Assembly (NCBI GenBank): GCA_021835265.1
Contig: JAKBQK010000223.1
Location: 1 to 6,083, forward strand
DNA: 6,083 nucleotides
Direction: 5' to 3'
Source: Thermoplasmata archaeon
GTDB taxonomy: Archaea > Thermoplasmatota > Thermoplasmata > Thermoplasmatales > Thermoplasmataceae
The notes below the pieces were generated by a model. That model was not told the origin of the DNA and searched no databases. It worked only from the letters and a program-made list of their open reading frames with translations. This document shows positions 1 through 5,799 of the stretch, piece by piece (the first letter of the stretch is position 1; each line of letters begins with the position of its first letter). The translations under genes were made by a program, and so were the position numbers.

Positions 1-62
1 GAAACACTTTTGAAATCCACATGTGGCGCCTTCCTCAGTCGCATGTCATGTAATGTTTCCAT
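1..62 (-). CDS. Possible partial reading frame running off the left edge, or a gene remnant
   Basis: An ATG at 60-62 on the minus strand opens 20 sense codons that continue past the window edge; the peptide begins METLHDMRLRKAPHVDFKSV. It is rich in charged residues and protein-like, but I recognise no family. A TGA lies in the same frame at 69-71, and upstream of that the frame is open again for 20 codons back to a TAG at 132-134, with plausible residues (VDNSGKPVQEAKS). The piece could therefore be the start of a real gene or part of a decayed one. There is no strong ribosome binding site and no TATA-like box at the expected distance. Only the continuation to the left can decide. Confidence 0.3.
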   Translation of the reverse strand, partial: METLHDMRLRKAPHVDFKSV

Positions 63-105
63 CCTATTTCATGATTTCGCTTCCTGTACTGGTTTTCCGG
101 AATTA

Positions 106-120
106 TCAACTAAAAGTTGA
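106..120. repeat. Short perfect inverted repeat
   Basis: TCAACT and AGTTGA flank a three-base AAA spacer. It lies about 45 bases upstream of the possible start at 62 on the minus strand. It could be an operator-like site or chance; nothing else in the window repeats it. Confidence 0.35.
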
Positions 121-191
121 CAATGTCTAAACTATAATTCTTCTCTTTGAATGCACATTAAGTTTATGCTGAATAATATAAATATTATATT

Positions 192-206
192 GAGGATTTC
201 GAATAA
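192..206 (+). repeat. Terminal inverted repeat, left (transposase 3' side)
   Basis: GAGGATTTCGAATAA. It pairs with the reverse complement of 1326-1340 with one mismatch (T against C at the eighth base). It is preceded directly by TATT (188-191). Confidence 0.75.
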
Positions 207-343
207 GATATTGATTGTTCGCTTTCCACCATTTAATGATAAAATCACGTCATAAATCATTAAAATATCCTTATATTCCTTCCCGTTTTGCCCTTATATC
301 CCATTGTTTCTTCATGTTTTCATGAAAATTTCCATAGCTACCG

Positions 344-1296
344 CTATCCCTGTATAATTTTCATCGCATGGATATTGTATGCGAAGCATGTGAACATGAA
401 TTTCACCATCACCCTTCTTATATTTGTCACCAGCACATGAAAGAAATGAAAAACCCTCTTCATGATTGCATAGGGATATTCCACCAGCGATCTCTTTCCT
501 GATATCCTCAGATTCCTTCTTATGAATTCAATTGTCAGTTTGTGGTTTCTCACACTCCTGTCCATGGTTCCGTTGAATCCCTTGGGATCATGGCCAAAAT
601 ATCCCTTGTCCCTGTAAACTGTTATTCAGTGTTTAGAAAGATCAATGGAAGTGTCATGATCCTTTGCCGTGGTGATGGCATAAGATCTTATTGTGAGAAC
701 AGGCTTATTGTCATCCACTATAGTATGTCCCTTATACCCGAAATACGATTTATTCTTCTTCTTCGTATGTGATCCATCCTTGGATCTCCTGGTCTTTCCC
801 TCATTGCATGGTTCATCATGCTTTCCATGGCCAGGATCAGAGGTGATGAATGTGGCATCCTGTGAAGAACCCTTCTTCTCCCTGATCCCCTTTGATTCCA
901 TCTGCCTCTGAGCTCATTTCATATTACTCTGTCTCTTCCGGTTTTTGAGAGTCTCTCACGGAATATCCATATGGTTGTGGCATCCGGTAAATGATCAGGA
1001 TAATCCAGGAAGTTCATGAAGGATATCCTGTCCCTGATCATGGTTTCTGCCTGTTCGTCAACCATGTTGAACATGCTCTGCAGAAATAGGACTTTCACCA
1101 AGGTTATGACGGGTATGTTGGGCCTTCCTACCTTATCCGTATCATTATGGTACAGATCCTTCAGGAGTGGGAAAAAGGCATTCCAGACTATGGCATCCTT
1201 TATGAATGCCAGCGGATCATGGATGCCGCTGCTTCTGTATTTCTCCCGCAATGCATGGTCAAACAGGTCACTCATACAGCAACATGCGTGTTCCAT
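344..1296 (-). pseudogene. IS5-family DDE transposase, broken by two TGA codons and a 1-base deletion
   Basis: Read through its lesions, the gene encodes about 317 residues, a normal full length. The N-terminal part (1296-922) carries the DUF772-type IS5 N-terminal domain and ends ERLSKTGRDRVI. A TGA follows at 919-921, where relatives usually have Trp (VIWNE). One base is then missing near 908-912, so the rest continues in another frame from about 910: QRQMESKGIREKKG, then QDATFITSD with the first catalytic Asp and KSYFGYKGHTIVD. A second TGA at 626-628 falls just before VYRDKGYFG, which holds the second catalytic Asp. The last part (625-347) includes RISGKRSLVEYPYAIMKRVF, with the catalytic Glu in VEYPYAIMKRVF, and ends at a TAG. 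All three DDE residues survive, so decay seems recent. Family and motifs are known from IS5 transposases; the original codon at the second TGA is not known. Confidence 0.88.
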
Positions 1297-1325
1297 GAAT
1301 AAATACTATGGTTCAGAAGGGAGAG

Positions 1326-1340
1326 TTATTCGGAATCCTC
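1326..1340 (-). repeat. Terminal inverted repeat, right (transposase 5' side)
   Basis: On the minus strand this reads GAGGATTCCGAATAA, matching 192-206 at 14 of 15 bases. It is followed on the plus strand by TATT (1341-1344). The transposase ATG lies 44 bases farther in. Confidence 0.75.
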
Positions 1341-1406
1341 TATTGGTTTAATTCAATTCGTTTTGAACAAGAATCTCAAGATAATTTATCTCTATTTTCT
1401 AAATAT

Positions 1407-1474
1407 AAAAAATTTTTCAAATATTATTTTTATCGATAAAAGATAACCAATTTAATATTTTAATTGAATAAAAA
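1407..1474 (-). terminator. Possible poly-T terminator region downstream of the glycosyltransferase
   Basis: On the minus strand, T5 (1470-1474) and T6 (1407-1412) tracts follow the glycosyltransferase stop by about 65 and 125 bases. Archaeal RNA polymerase terminates at T-tracts without a strict need for hairpins. The region is AT-rich throughout, so the call is weak. Confidence 0.3.
1428..1441. repeat. Perfect 14-base palindrome TTTTATCGATAAAA
   Basis: It has two-fold symmetry with no spacer, between the insertion sequence and the end of the glycosyltransferase gene. It could bind a dimeric regulator or assist termination on the minus strand. In such AT-rich DNA chance is a real alternative. 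Confidence 0.4.
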
Positions 1475-1538
1475 TTAAGATAGAAATAATTATCTAGCGC
1501 AATCGAAATAAATAAATTTCTCCAGTATAATACAGATT

Positions 1539-2693
1539 CTAATTAATTAACGATGAATTCAGAAATTGAAGTAATCTTTTTGAAATACTAATCCAAGAAT
1601 AATTATTCTCAATATAAGTATGCCAAATATTTTGAGTTTTAGTCGAAACAGAAAAATATTTAGATCTACGAATAGCATCTGCTATGCTTGTTTCAGTGTT
1701 TTCAATATATTCTAAAGCGCCTATTTTCTCAAGTTCGTCAAAATTTCCACGTAGAGATTCAGAAACCATACAGAACACTCCAGAACTAATTGCCTCTAAC
1801 ACTACATTACCAAAAGTCTCGCTGTACGAAGGTAAGATTAATACATCAGATTTTTTATAAAGTTCCGATAATTCATCCTCTTCTAAAAACCCAAGATATT
1901 CAACATTTTTTTGCACTGAGGAAAGAGTGGAGACTTCTTGTGTGTATTCACCTTTACCTGCTATTGTGAATTTTAACCATTTTTCATTTTTTAATATTTT
2001 TGCTGCTTCAATAAATTCTCTAATTCCCTTTTCTTTTACTAATCTGCCAACGAAGAGATAATTCTTGATTTCTCTATTAGAGTCAGGTAAAATTGTAAAT
2101 TTAGATGTATCAACACCGTTAGGAAGATACAGTTCATGATCACTGGAAGTCAAATGCAATTCCATTTGATTTTTATTCAAATATCTAAATCTTCTAGTAC
2201 ATTGTAATAGAAAACTAAGGAAGATTCTATTTATTGCTCCTTTTTTGGGATTTACCAGTCCACAATCTCCAGAGGCCACAGATTTTTTTAATACCTCGCT
2301 CGAAATTATTCTCCATGGAATAACGTCTCTATACCATAGAAACACTATATGATCTAATTTTCCAACATAATTTTTTATTGTTTTTTGATTCATAACTATA
2401 TATAAAAAATGATAAATGAAATTTGCATAAAAAAAATTTAAGAGCGGATGTTTGACTGCAATTCTCCAAAGTTGGTTATTATATGGGGAGCGTAAAGTAA
2501 CTATTTTTGCATTGGAAGAAATCTGTGGTAGGATAGGATTATCCTTTTGAAAAGGACCATAAAAATTGGTTTGGAAGACATACACATTACAAGAATCATC
2601 AATACTTTCAATAGTTCTTGCCAAATTTTTCGCGACCTGATCAGTTCCTCCTCCAACAGTTAAGTTTGTAAAAAGAACTATTCCTATATTCAT
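1539..2693 (-). CDS. GT4-type glycosyltransferase (GT-B fold)
   Basis: The 384-residue protein should transfer a sugar from a nucleotide-sugar donor to a glycan or lipid acceptor at the inner face of the membrane. The N-terminal Rossmann half starts MNIGIVLFTN with a GGGT loop (residues 14-17). The donor-binding half begins near PNGVDTSKF (191-199), with FVGRLVKEKG (214-223), FTIAGKGEY (242-250) and PSYSETFGNVVLEA (288-301). The last holds the EX7E pair Glu292 and Glu300, typical of retaining GT4 enzymes. Residues 83-101 (LLNFFYANFIYHFLYIV) are hydrophobic and could help membrane association; there is no signal peptide. An ATG at 2736-2738 would add 15 residues, but the chosen ATG fits the family start and has a TATA-like box 24 bases upstream, implying a leaderless mRNA. 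Donor and acceptor cannot be predicted. Divergent from a sugar deacetylase and near gmd, it probably serves a surface glycan. Confidence 0.9.
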   Translation of the reverse strand: MNIGIVLFTNLTVGGGTDQVAKNLARTIESIDDSCNVYVFQTNFYGPFQKDNPILPQISSNAKIVTLRSPYNNQLWRIAVKHPLLNFFYANFIYHFLYIVMNQKTIKNYVGKLDHIVFLWYRDVIPWRIISSEVLKKSVASGDCGLVNPKKGAINRIFLSFLLQCTRRFRYLNKNQMELHLTSSDHELYLPNGVDTSKFTILPDSNREIKNYLFVGRLVKEKGIREFIEAAKILKNEKWLKFTIAGKGEYTQEVSTLSSVQKNVEYLGFLEEDELSELYKKSDVLILPSYSETFGNVVLEAISSGVFCMVSESLRGNFDELEKIGALEYIENTETSIADAIRRSKYFSVSTKTQNIWHTYIENNYSWISISKRLLQFLNSSLIN

Positions 2694-2713
2694 CTGACAA
2701 TTAATACAGAGTA

Positions 2714-2721
2714 TTATATTT
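2714..2721 (-). promoter_or_regulatory. TATA-like box for the glycosyltransferase
   Basis: AAATATAA on the minus strand is centred about 24 bases upstream of the ATG at 2691-2693, preceded by an A-rich stretch. The spacing places transcription start at or next to the ATG, and no ribosome binding site is visible. Both points favour a leaderless transcript and the shorter start. Confidence 0.5.
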
Positions 2722-3089
2722 ATTTTTCTGACCAACATTCATCGATTTCATGCAACAGTATTCTCAAATGAATTTCCAATTCACAAATTATTCTCAAAAA
2801 ATTTTGGTGTTTGGAACTTTAATTTTAATATTGTAGGGGTTATTAGTTTTTCATGAAGACAATATATAATTTTATACTCTTCTTAAAATTTGACTTTGAA
2901 ACAAATGAAGTCGATTTTTTTATTCCCATAAATTCATATATATATTCTGTAAAATTGTCCAGCGGAAATTAAATCAACCATACGACATTTACAACTCTAG
3001 TAAAAATTTTTTCGATTCCATAGTAACTCAAAGCAATTTTCAAGAAAAAAGTTAAGAAATATCATAAGAACATGGTATTATAGGTAAAA

Positions 3090-3119
3090 TATTTAAATTT
3101 GAATCATATAAATAGGTGA
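3090..3119 (+). promoter_or_regulatory. Possible TATA-like box and ribosome binding site of the deacetylase gene
   Basis: TATTTAAA (3090-3097) is the best TATA-like sequence upstream of the gene. AGGTGA (3114-3119) lies four bases before the ATG at 3124 and is a strong archaeal ribosome binding site. Transcription starting about 25 bases after that box would nearly remove the site, so the real promoter may lie farther upstream. The ribosome binding site itself is convincing and fixes the start. Confidence 0.55.
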
Positions 3120-3123
3120 AAAA

Positions 3124-4017
3124 ATGAATGTATATGAAATCTCGTTGAACTCGATCAAGAGTTTGAGATATTATAAAGATTTAATTGAGAAGAAATTCGG
3201 AGTTTTGGTCAGATATTCAGATGAGAATGGTAAAATGGAAGGAAGATTCCTTCCAAATAAAGATAGTAGAAAAAATATCGATGTAATGGTTATTGCAGCA
3301 CACCCAGATGATGAAACTATTGGCATAGGGGGTATAATACAACGTCATGTAAATGAGGGAAAGTCTTTGGCAGTAATCTTCGTAACTACAGGAGGGAGAG
3401 GGCCTCCCAATTCACTACGGATACAAGATAGAATTTTATTAAGGAAATCTGAAGCAATCAGTGCTTTATGTACTGCAGGAGTATTAGAAGAAAATATAAT
3501 ATTTTTAGGTTTTCCTGATAGAATTACGTCAATGTATATGGACACAATATCTGAAGACATTAAGGAATTATTAAAAAAATATACTCCGTCTATATTATAT
3601 ACGCACAGTGTTGAAGGGGGTAATTTTGATCATGACATCGTTGGACTTGTTTCTCAATTGGTCGCGTTGGAAGGAAAAGTTGAAAAGGTGATAGAATGGG
3701 CGGAATATAATGAGACATTCCCCTTATCCTGCCCGTTTATTAATTTTCCTGATTATGCGTCTGAACCTTATGAAGAATTTATTCTTGATTCACAAATATT
3801 AAAAATAAAATTAAAAATGCTAGAATGTTATAAATCTCAAAATCTTCCAACGGGTAGCGCAAGGATAAAGGAAGCGATAAGACCTGTTCAAATAAATAGG
3901 ACTGTAATAAATTCTTACGAATATGTTTGTTCAATCAAGTCTTTTATAAAGGTTCCAAGAAAGAGAATCAAACGATTCATAGAAGTGTTCAACATGATGA
4001 ACATGGAAAGTGCCTAG
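3124..4017 (+). CDS. PIG-L/LmbE-family sugar N-deacetylase
   Basis: The 297-residue protein belongs to the zinc-dependent family that removes the acetyl group from N-acetylglucosamine-type sugars (GPI precursor, mycothiol, bacillithiol and antibiotic pathways). The signature AHPDDE occupies residues 59-64, so His60 and Asp63 should bind zinc and Asp62 act as base. The second ligand motif is EGGNFDHD (164-171), with His170 as third ligand. RKSE (107-110) follows the usual order. Two things are odd. The common HPDH motif reads NFDH, so the His equivalent to MshB His144 is Asn167. Also, about 58 residues precede AHPDDE, where relatives usually have few. The C-terminal end is strongly basic (KVPRKRIKRF) and may touch the membrane. 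A strong AGGTGA site supports the start. It is divergent from the glycosyltransferase and upstream of gmd. The exact substrate is unknown; the family call is firm. Confidence 0.92.
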   Translation: MNVYEISLNSIKSLRYYKDLIEKKFGVLVRYSDENGKMEGRFLPNKDSRKNIDVMVIAAHPDDETIGIGGIIQRHVNEGKSLAVIFVTTGGRGPPNSLRIQDRILLRKSEAISALCTAGVLEENIIFLGFPDRITSMYMDTISEDIKELLKKYTPSILYTHSVEGGNFDHDIVGLVSQLVALEGKVEKVIEWAEYNETFPLSCPFINFPDYASEPYEEFILDSQILKIKLKMLECYKSQNLPTGSARIKEAIRPVQINRTVINSYEYVCSIKSFIKVPRKRIKRFIEVFNMMNMESA

Positions 4018-4066
4018 AATTGAAATAACACTTAATATGCACTTTAATTTGTTTAGTTAAGTTGAA

Positions 4067-4072
4067 TTTTTT
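4067..4072 (+). terminator. Possible T-tract terminator after the deacetylase
   Basis: Six T residues begin 50 bases after the TAG stop, within an AT palindrome-like stretch (AATTTTTTAAAAATT). This is consistent with archaeal T-tract termination; it is weak alone. Confidence 0.35.
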
Positions 4073-4271
4073 AAAAATTGAATGTTGTTCTATCTTCTTA
4101 ACTTGCTGAACAGAAGTGCTGTGAAACAGAAATCAAAGGATAGGAATAGATTAAGAATTGAATCTTATATTTCTTATAAAGTTATATTTATCGCAGAGAA
4201 AAGAGATTAATGATGATATTTTTTATTATAGAGAAATTCTTTATATTCAGAATAGAAAGTCATTTTTTTAA

Positions 4272-4301
4272 CATTGAGAAACTTATATCTGTTTCTCAAT
4301 G
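4272..4301. repeat. Perfect 11-bp inverted repeat with 8-base loop
   Basis: CATTGAGAAAC (4272-4282) and GTTTCTCAATG (4291-4301) are exact reverse complements around TTATATCT. A T7 tract lies just upstream on the plus strand; no T-tract follows on either strand, so it is not a classic terminator. Its likely roles are an RNA hairpin, a protein-binding palindrome or the trace of a small mobile element. Confidence 0.65.
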
Positions 4302-4644
4302 AAATGAGGATAGAATGGTAAATGTCGATTCATTTCTATAAATGGTAATTTAAAATACAATCTTCAAATATATTATTAAGAGTATGATCAGAATAATTTT
4401 TAAAAGTTGGGAATTTGAAATCATAGAAAATTATTAAATACTGAATTAGGAAAAATATTGTAGTTCAAGAAGGTTGTATTCACGCTTCACCTAGACTATT
4501 ATAAAAATTAGAGCAATGCTTCGAATAATAAATAATAACGAAGAATTCGATAGAATTGAAAGTTTGAAATTTGATTATTTTTGACAGAGTTTTGAATAAC
4601 CAAAAAGTTAATGTGTGTTTGATCAGTTTCTATTATTAGAGTAA

Positions 4645-5664
4645 ATGAAAACAATAGTGATATCAGGAATAACAGGTCAGGATGGATATTTCCTTACGCA
4701 GTCGCTCATTTCTAGGGGATTTGATGTAATAGGGATCGTACGAAGGAACAGTAGCATGACCATTGGAAATTTGGCACTTTTGTCCGAAAATGTATTAGAA
4801 AAGGTGCGGATTCATTATGGAGATCTTACTGATGCCAACTTTTTATCAAAATTACTTGGAGAAAATAAACCAGACTATTTCTACCACTTGGCAGCTCAGA
4901 GTTTTGTAGGATATAGTTTTCAGAATCCTTCTTCTACTTACGATGTTAATATTGGAGGAACTCTTAATGTCGTAAATGCAATCAAGGATTACTCCCCCGA
5001 TACTAGACTCTACTTTGCAGCAACTTCCGAACTCTACGGCCAACCAAATGTTACTCCACAGAACGAAGAGACTCCATTTCAGCCAAGGAGTCCGTACGCA
5101 ATTTCAAAATTGGCTGGATTCTGGACAGTTAAAAATTATAGGGATGCTTATGGTCTGTATATGAGTAACGGGATCCTATTCAACCATGAGTCCGAGGTTC
5201 GAGGACCAGAATTTGTTACAAGAAAGATAACTATGCACGTAGCTAAATATTCAAACGGGGATCATTCTCCACTTGAACTTGGAAACATGGATGCAAGGAA
5301 AGATTGGGGTTATGCCAGAGATTTCGCAGAAGGAATGATAAATATTCTAGAGTACAAATACGCTGAAGATTTCGTTCTTGGTACTGGTGAATTGCACACT
5401 GTAAGGGATTTTGCTACAGAAGCATTCAAAACTATTGGAGTTAACTTACACTGGAAAGGTAAAGGAATTAATGAGATTGGGCTTTCAGATCAAGATGAAG
5501 TTTTGATAAAGGTTAATAGAAATTTCTTTAGACCTCTAGAGTCGGACAATTATGTAGCAAATTATTCGAAAGCTAAAAAACTCTTAGGGTGGGAACCCAA
5601 AATAAGATTTAATGAACTGGTTAAACTCATGGTAAATAGTGATATAAAAAGGATAGGATCATGA
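4645..5664 (+). CDS. gmd: GDP-mannose 4,6-dehydratase
   Basis: The enzyme converts GDP-mannose to GDP-4-keto-6-deoxymannose in the cytoplasm with bound NADP, the first step towards GDP-fucose, GDP-rhamnose or GDP-perosamine. The 339 residues match the usual length. The N-terminal nucleotide loop GITGQDGYFL spans residues 8-17, and HLAAQSFVGYSF (81-92) is the family segment. The catalytic set is Thr127-Ser128-Glu129 (AATSELYG) with Tyr151 and Lys155 (SPYAISK). Substrate-binding signatures are GILFNHESEVRG (176-187) and FVTRKI (190-195), followed by LGNMDARKDWGYARDF (212-227) and the C-terminal FFRPLESDNY and KAKKLLGWEPK. The start is supported by the Rossmann fold beginning immediately after MKTIVI; no clear ribosome binding site or well-placed TATA box precedes it. 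No partner enzyme that would finish the sugar (reductase, epimerase or aminotransferase of the GDP pathway) is seen in the window. The gene is moderately richer in G+C than the deacetylase. Confidence 0.96.
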   Translation: MKTIVISGITGQDGYFLTQSLISRGFDVIGIVRRNSSMTIGNLALLSENVLEKVRIHYGDLTDANFLSKLLGENKPDYFYHLAAQSFVGYSFQNPSSTYDVNIGGTLNVVNAIKDYSPDTRLYFAATSELYGQPNVTPQNEETPFQPRSPYAISKLAGFWTVKNYRDAYGLYMSNGILFNHESEVRGPEFVTRKITMHVAKYSNGDHSPLELGNMDARKDWGYARDFAEGMINILEYKYAEDFVLGTGELHTVRDFATEAFKTIGVNLHWKGKGINEIGLSDQDEVLIKVNRNFFRPLESDNYVANYSKAKKLLGWEPKIRFNELVKLMVNSDIKRIGS

Positions 5665-5681
5665 TGTAAAATCGATGATTA

Positions 5682-5686
5682 TTTTT
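5682..5686 (+). terminator. Possible T-tract after gmd
   Basis: Five T residues 18 bases after the TGA stop, followed by a new TATA-like box for the next gene. Compatible with termination here, but short. Confidence 0.3.
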
Positions 5687-5750
5687 GTCATATTGCTTTG
5701 GAGATGCTATAGTTTTCATTTCCTAATCCTTTTTGTGAATTAATTGCTCA

Positions 5751-5790
5751 TTTAAATAATATACCTAAAACTTATTGATATATGTGAGGA
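5751..5790 (+). promoter_or_regulatory. Promoter and ribosome binding site of the SDR gene
   Basis: TTTAAATAATATA (5751-5763) is a good TATA-like box. Transcription would start near 5781, leaving a short leader that still includes TGAGGA (5785-5790), nine bases before the ATG at 5800. An in-frame TGA at 5791-5793 excludes a nearby longer start. A separate promoter suggests the SDR is not simply co-transcribed with gmd. Confidence 0.55.
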
Positions 5791-5799
5791 TGAACTCCT

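Larger units (their letters stand above)
192..1340 (-). mobile_element. IS5-family insertion sequence, nearly full length, transposase inactivated
   Basis: The element spans 1149 bases, a usual size for IS5-family elements. It is bounded by 15-base terminal inverted repeats that match at 14 of 15 positions. It is flanked on both sides by TATT (188-191 and 1341-1344), a possible 4-base target duplication; because the local DNA is very AT-rich, this duplication could be coincidence. The single transposase gene reads on the minus strand, starts 44 bases inside the right-hand repeat and ends about 137 bases before the left-hand repeat. That tail holds no recognisable coding sequence. The element is visibly richer in G+C than the glycan genes beside it, as expected for acquired DNA. 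It cannot move on its own protein because the gene is broken in three places, although a related transposase elsewhere might still act on its ends. Confidence 0.8.
2694..3123. other. Divergent intergenic region
   Basis: This is 430 bases of AT-rich DNA between the divergently transcribed glycosyltransferase and deacetylase genes. It holds the two promoters and a 10-base direct repeat (TATTCTCAAA at 2759-2768 and 2789-2798, exactly 30 bases apart). I see no open frame or RNA gene here. Confidence 0.6.
4018..4644. other. Long AT-rich intergenic region without a convincing gene
   Basis: 627 bases separate the deacetylase from gmd. It contains a T6 tract (4067-4072), a 42-codon open frame (4082-4210) that overlaps a 30-codon one at TAATG, and a perfect 11-bp hairpin (4272-4301). 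The short frames have no ribosome binding site and simple composition, so I do not call them genes. A small RNA or long regulatory leader cannot be excluded. Confidence 0.6.

Noticed and set aside
626..921. TGA reassigned as Trp or read through in this organism
   Set aside because: gmd ends at a TGA in the expected place with no sensible extension, and Trp in the intact genes is coded by TGG.
900..930. Programmed frameshift in the IS5 transposase
   Set aside because: No slippery heptamer is present and TGA codons precede the shift in both frames (919-921 and 914-916), so ribosomes could not reach it. Mutation is simpler.
1016..1351. Plus-strand open frame opposite the transposase N-terminus
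   Set aside because: It is the antisense shadow of the transposase coding strand and shows no domain.
4082..4210. 42-codon plus-strand open frame (MLFYLLNLLNRS...) in the spacer
   Set aside because: No ribosome binding site, no recognisable homology, AT-rich context where such lengths arise by chance. Kept only as part of the spacer description.
4207..4216. ATGATGA resembling a C/D-box RNA C box
   Set aside because: No suitable D box (CTGA) or C'/D' pair follows at the needed spacing.
4210..4302. 30-codon frame starting ATGATG and overlapping the previous one at TAATG
   Set aside because: Composition is almost only Phe, Ile, Lys and Glu; it runs through the hairpin and has no ribosome binding site.
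4400..4488. Minus-strand AGGTGA followed by a GTG start in the spacer
   Set aside because: The frame stops after 20 codons and is low complexity; it is probably a chance match.
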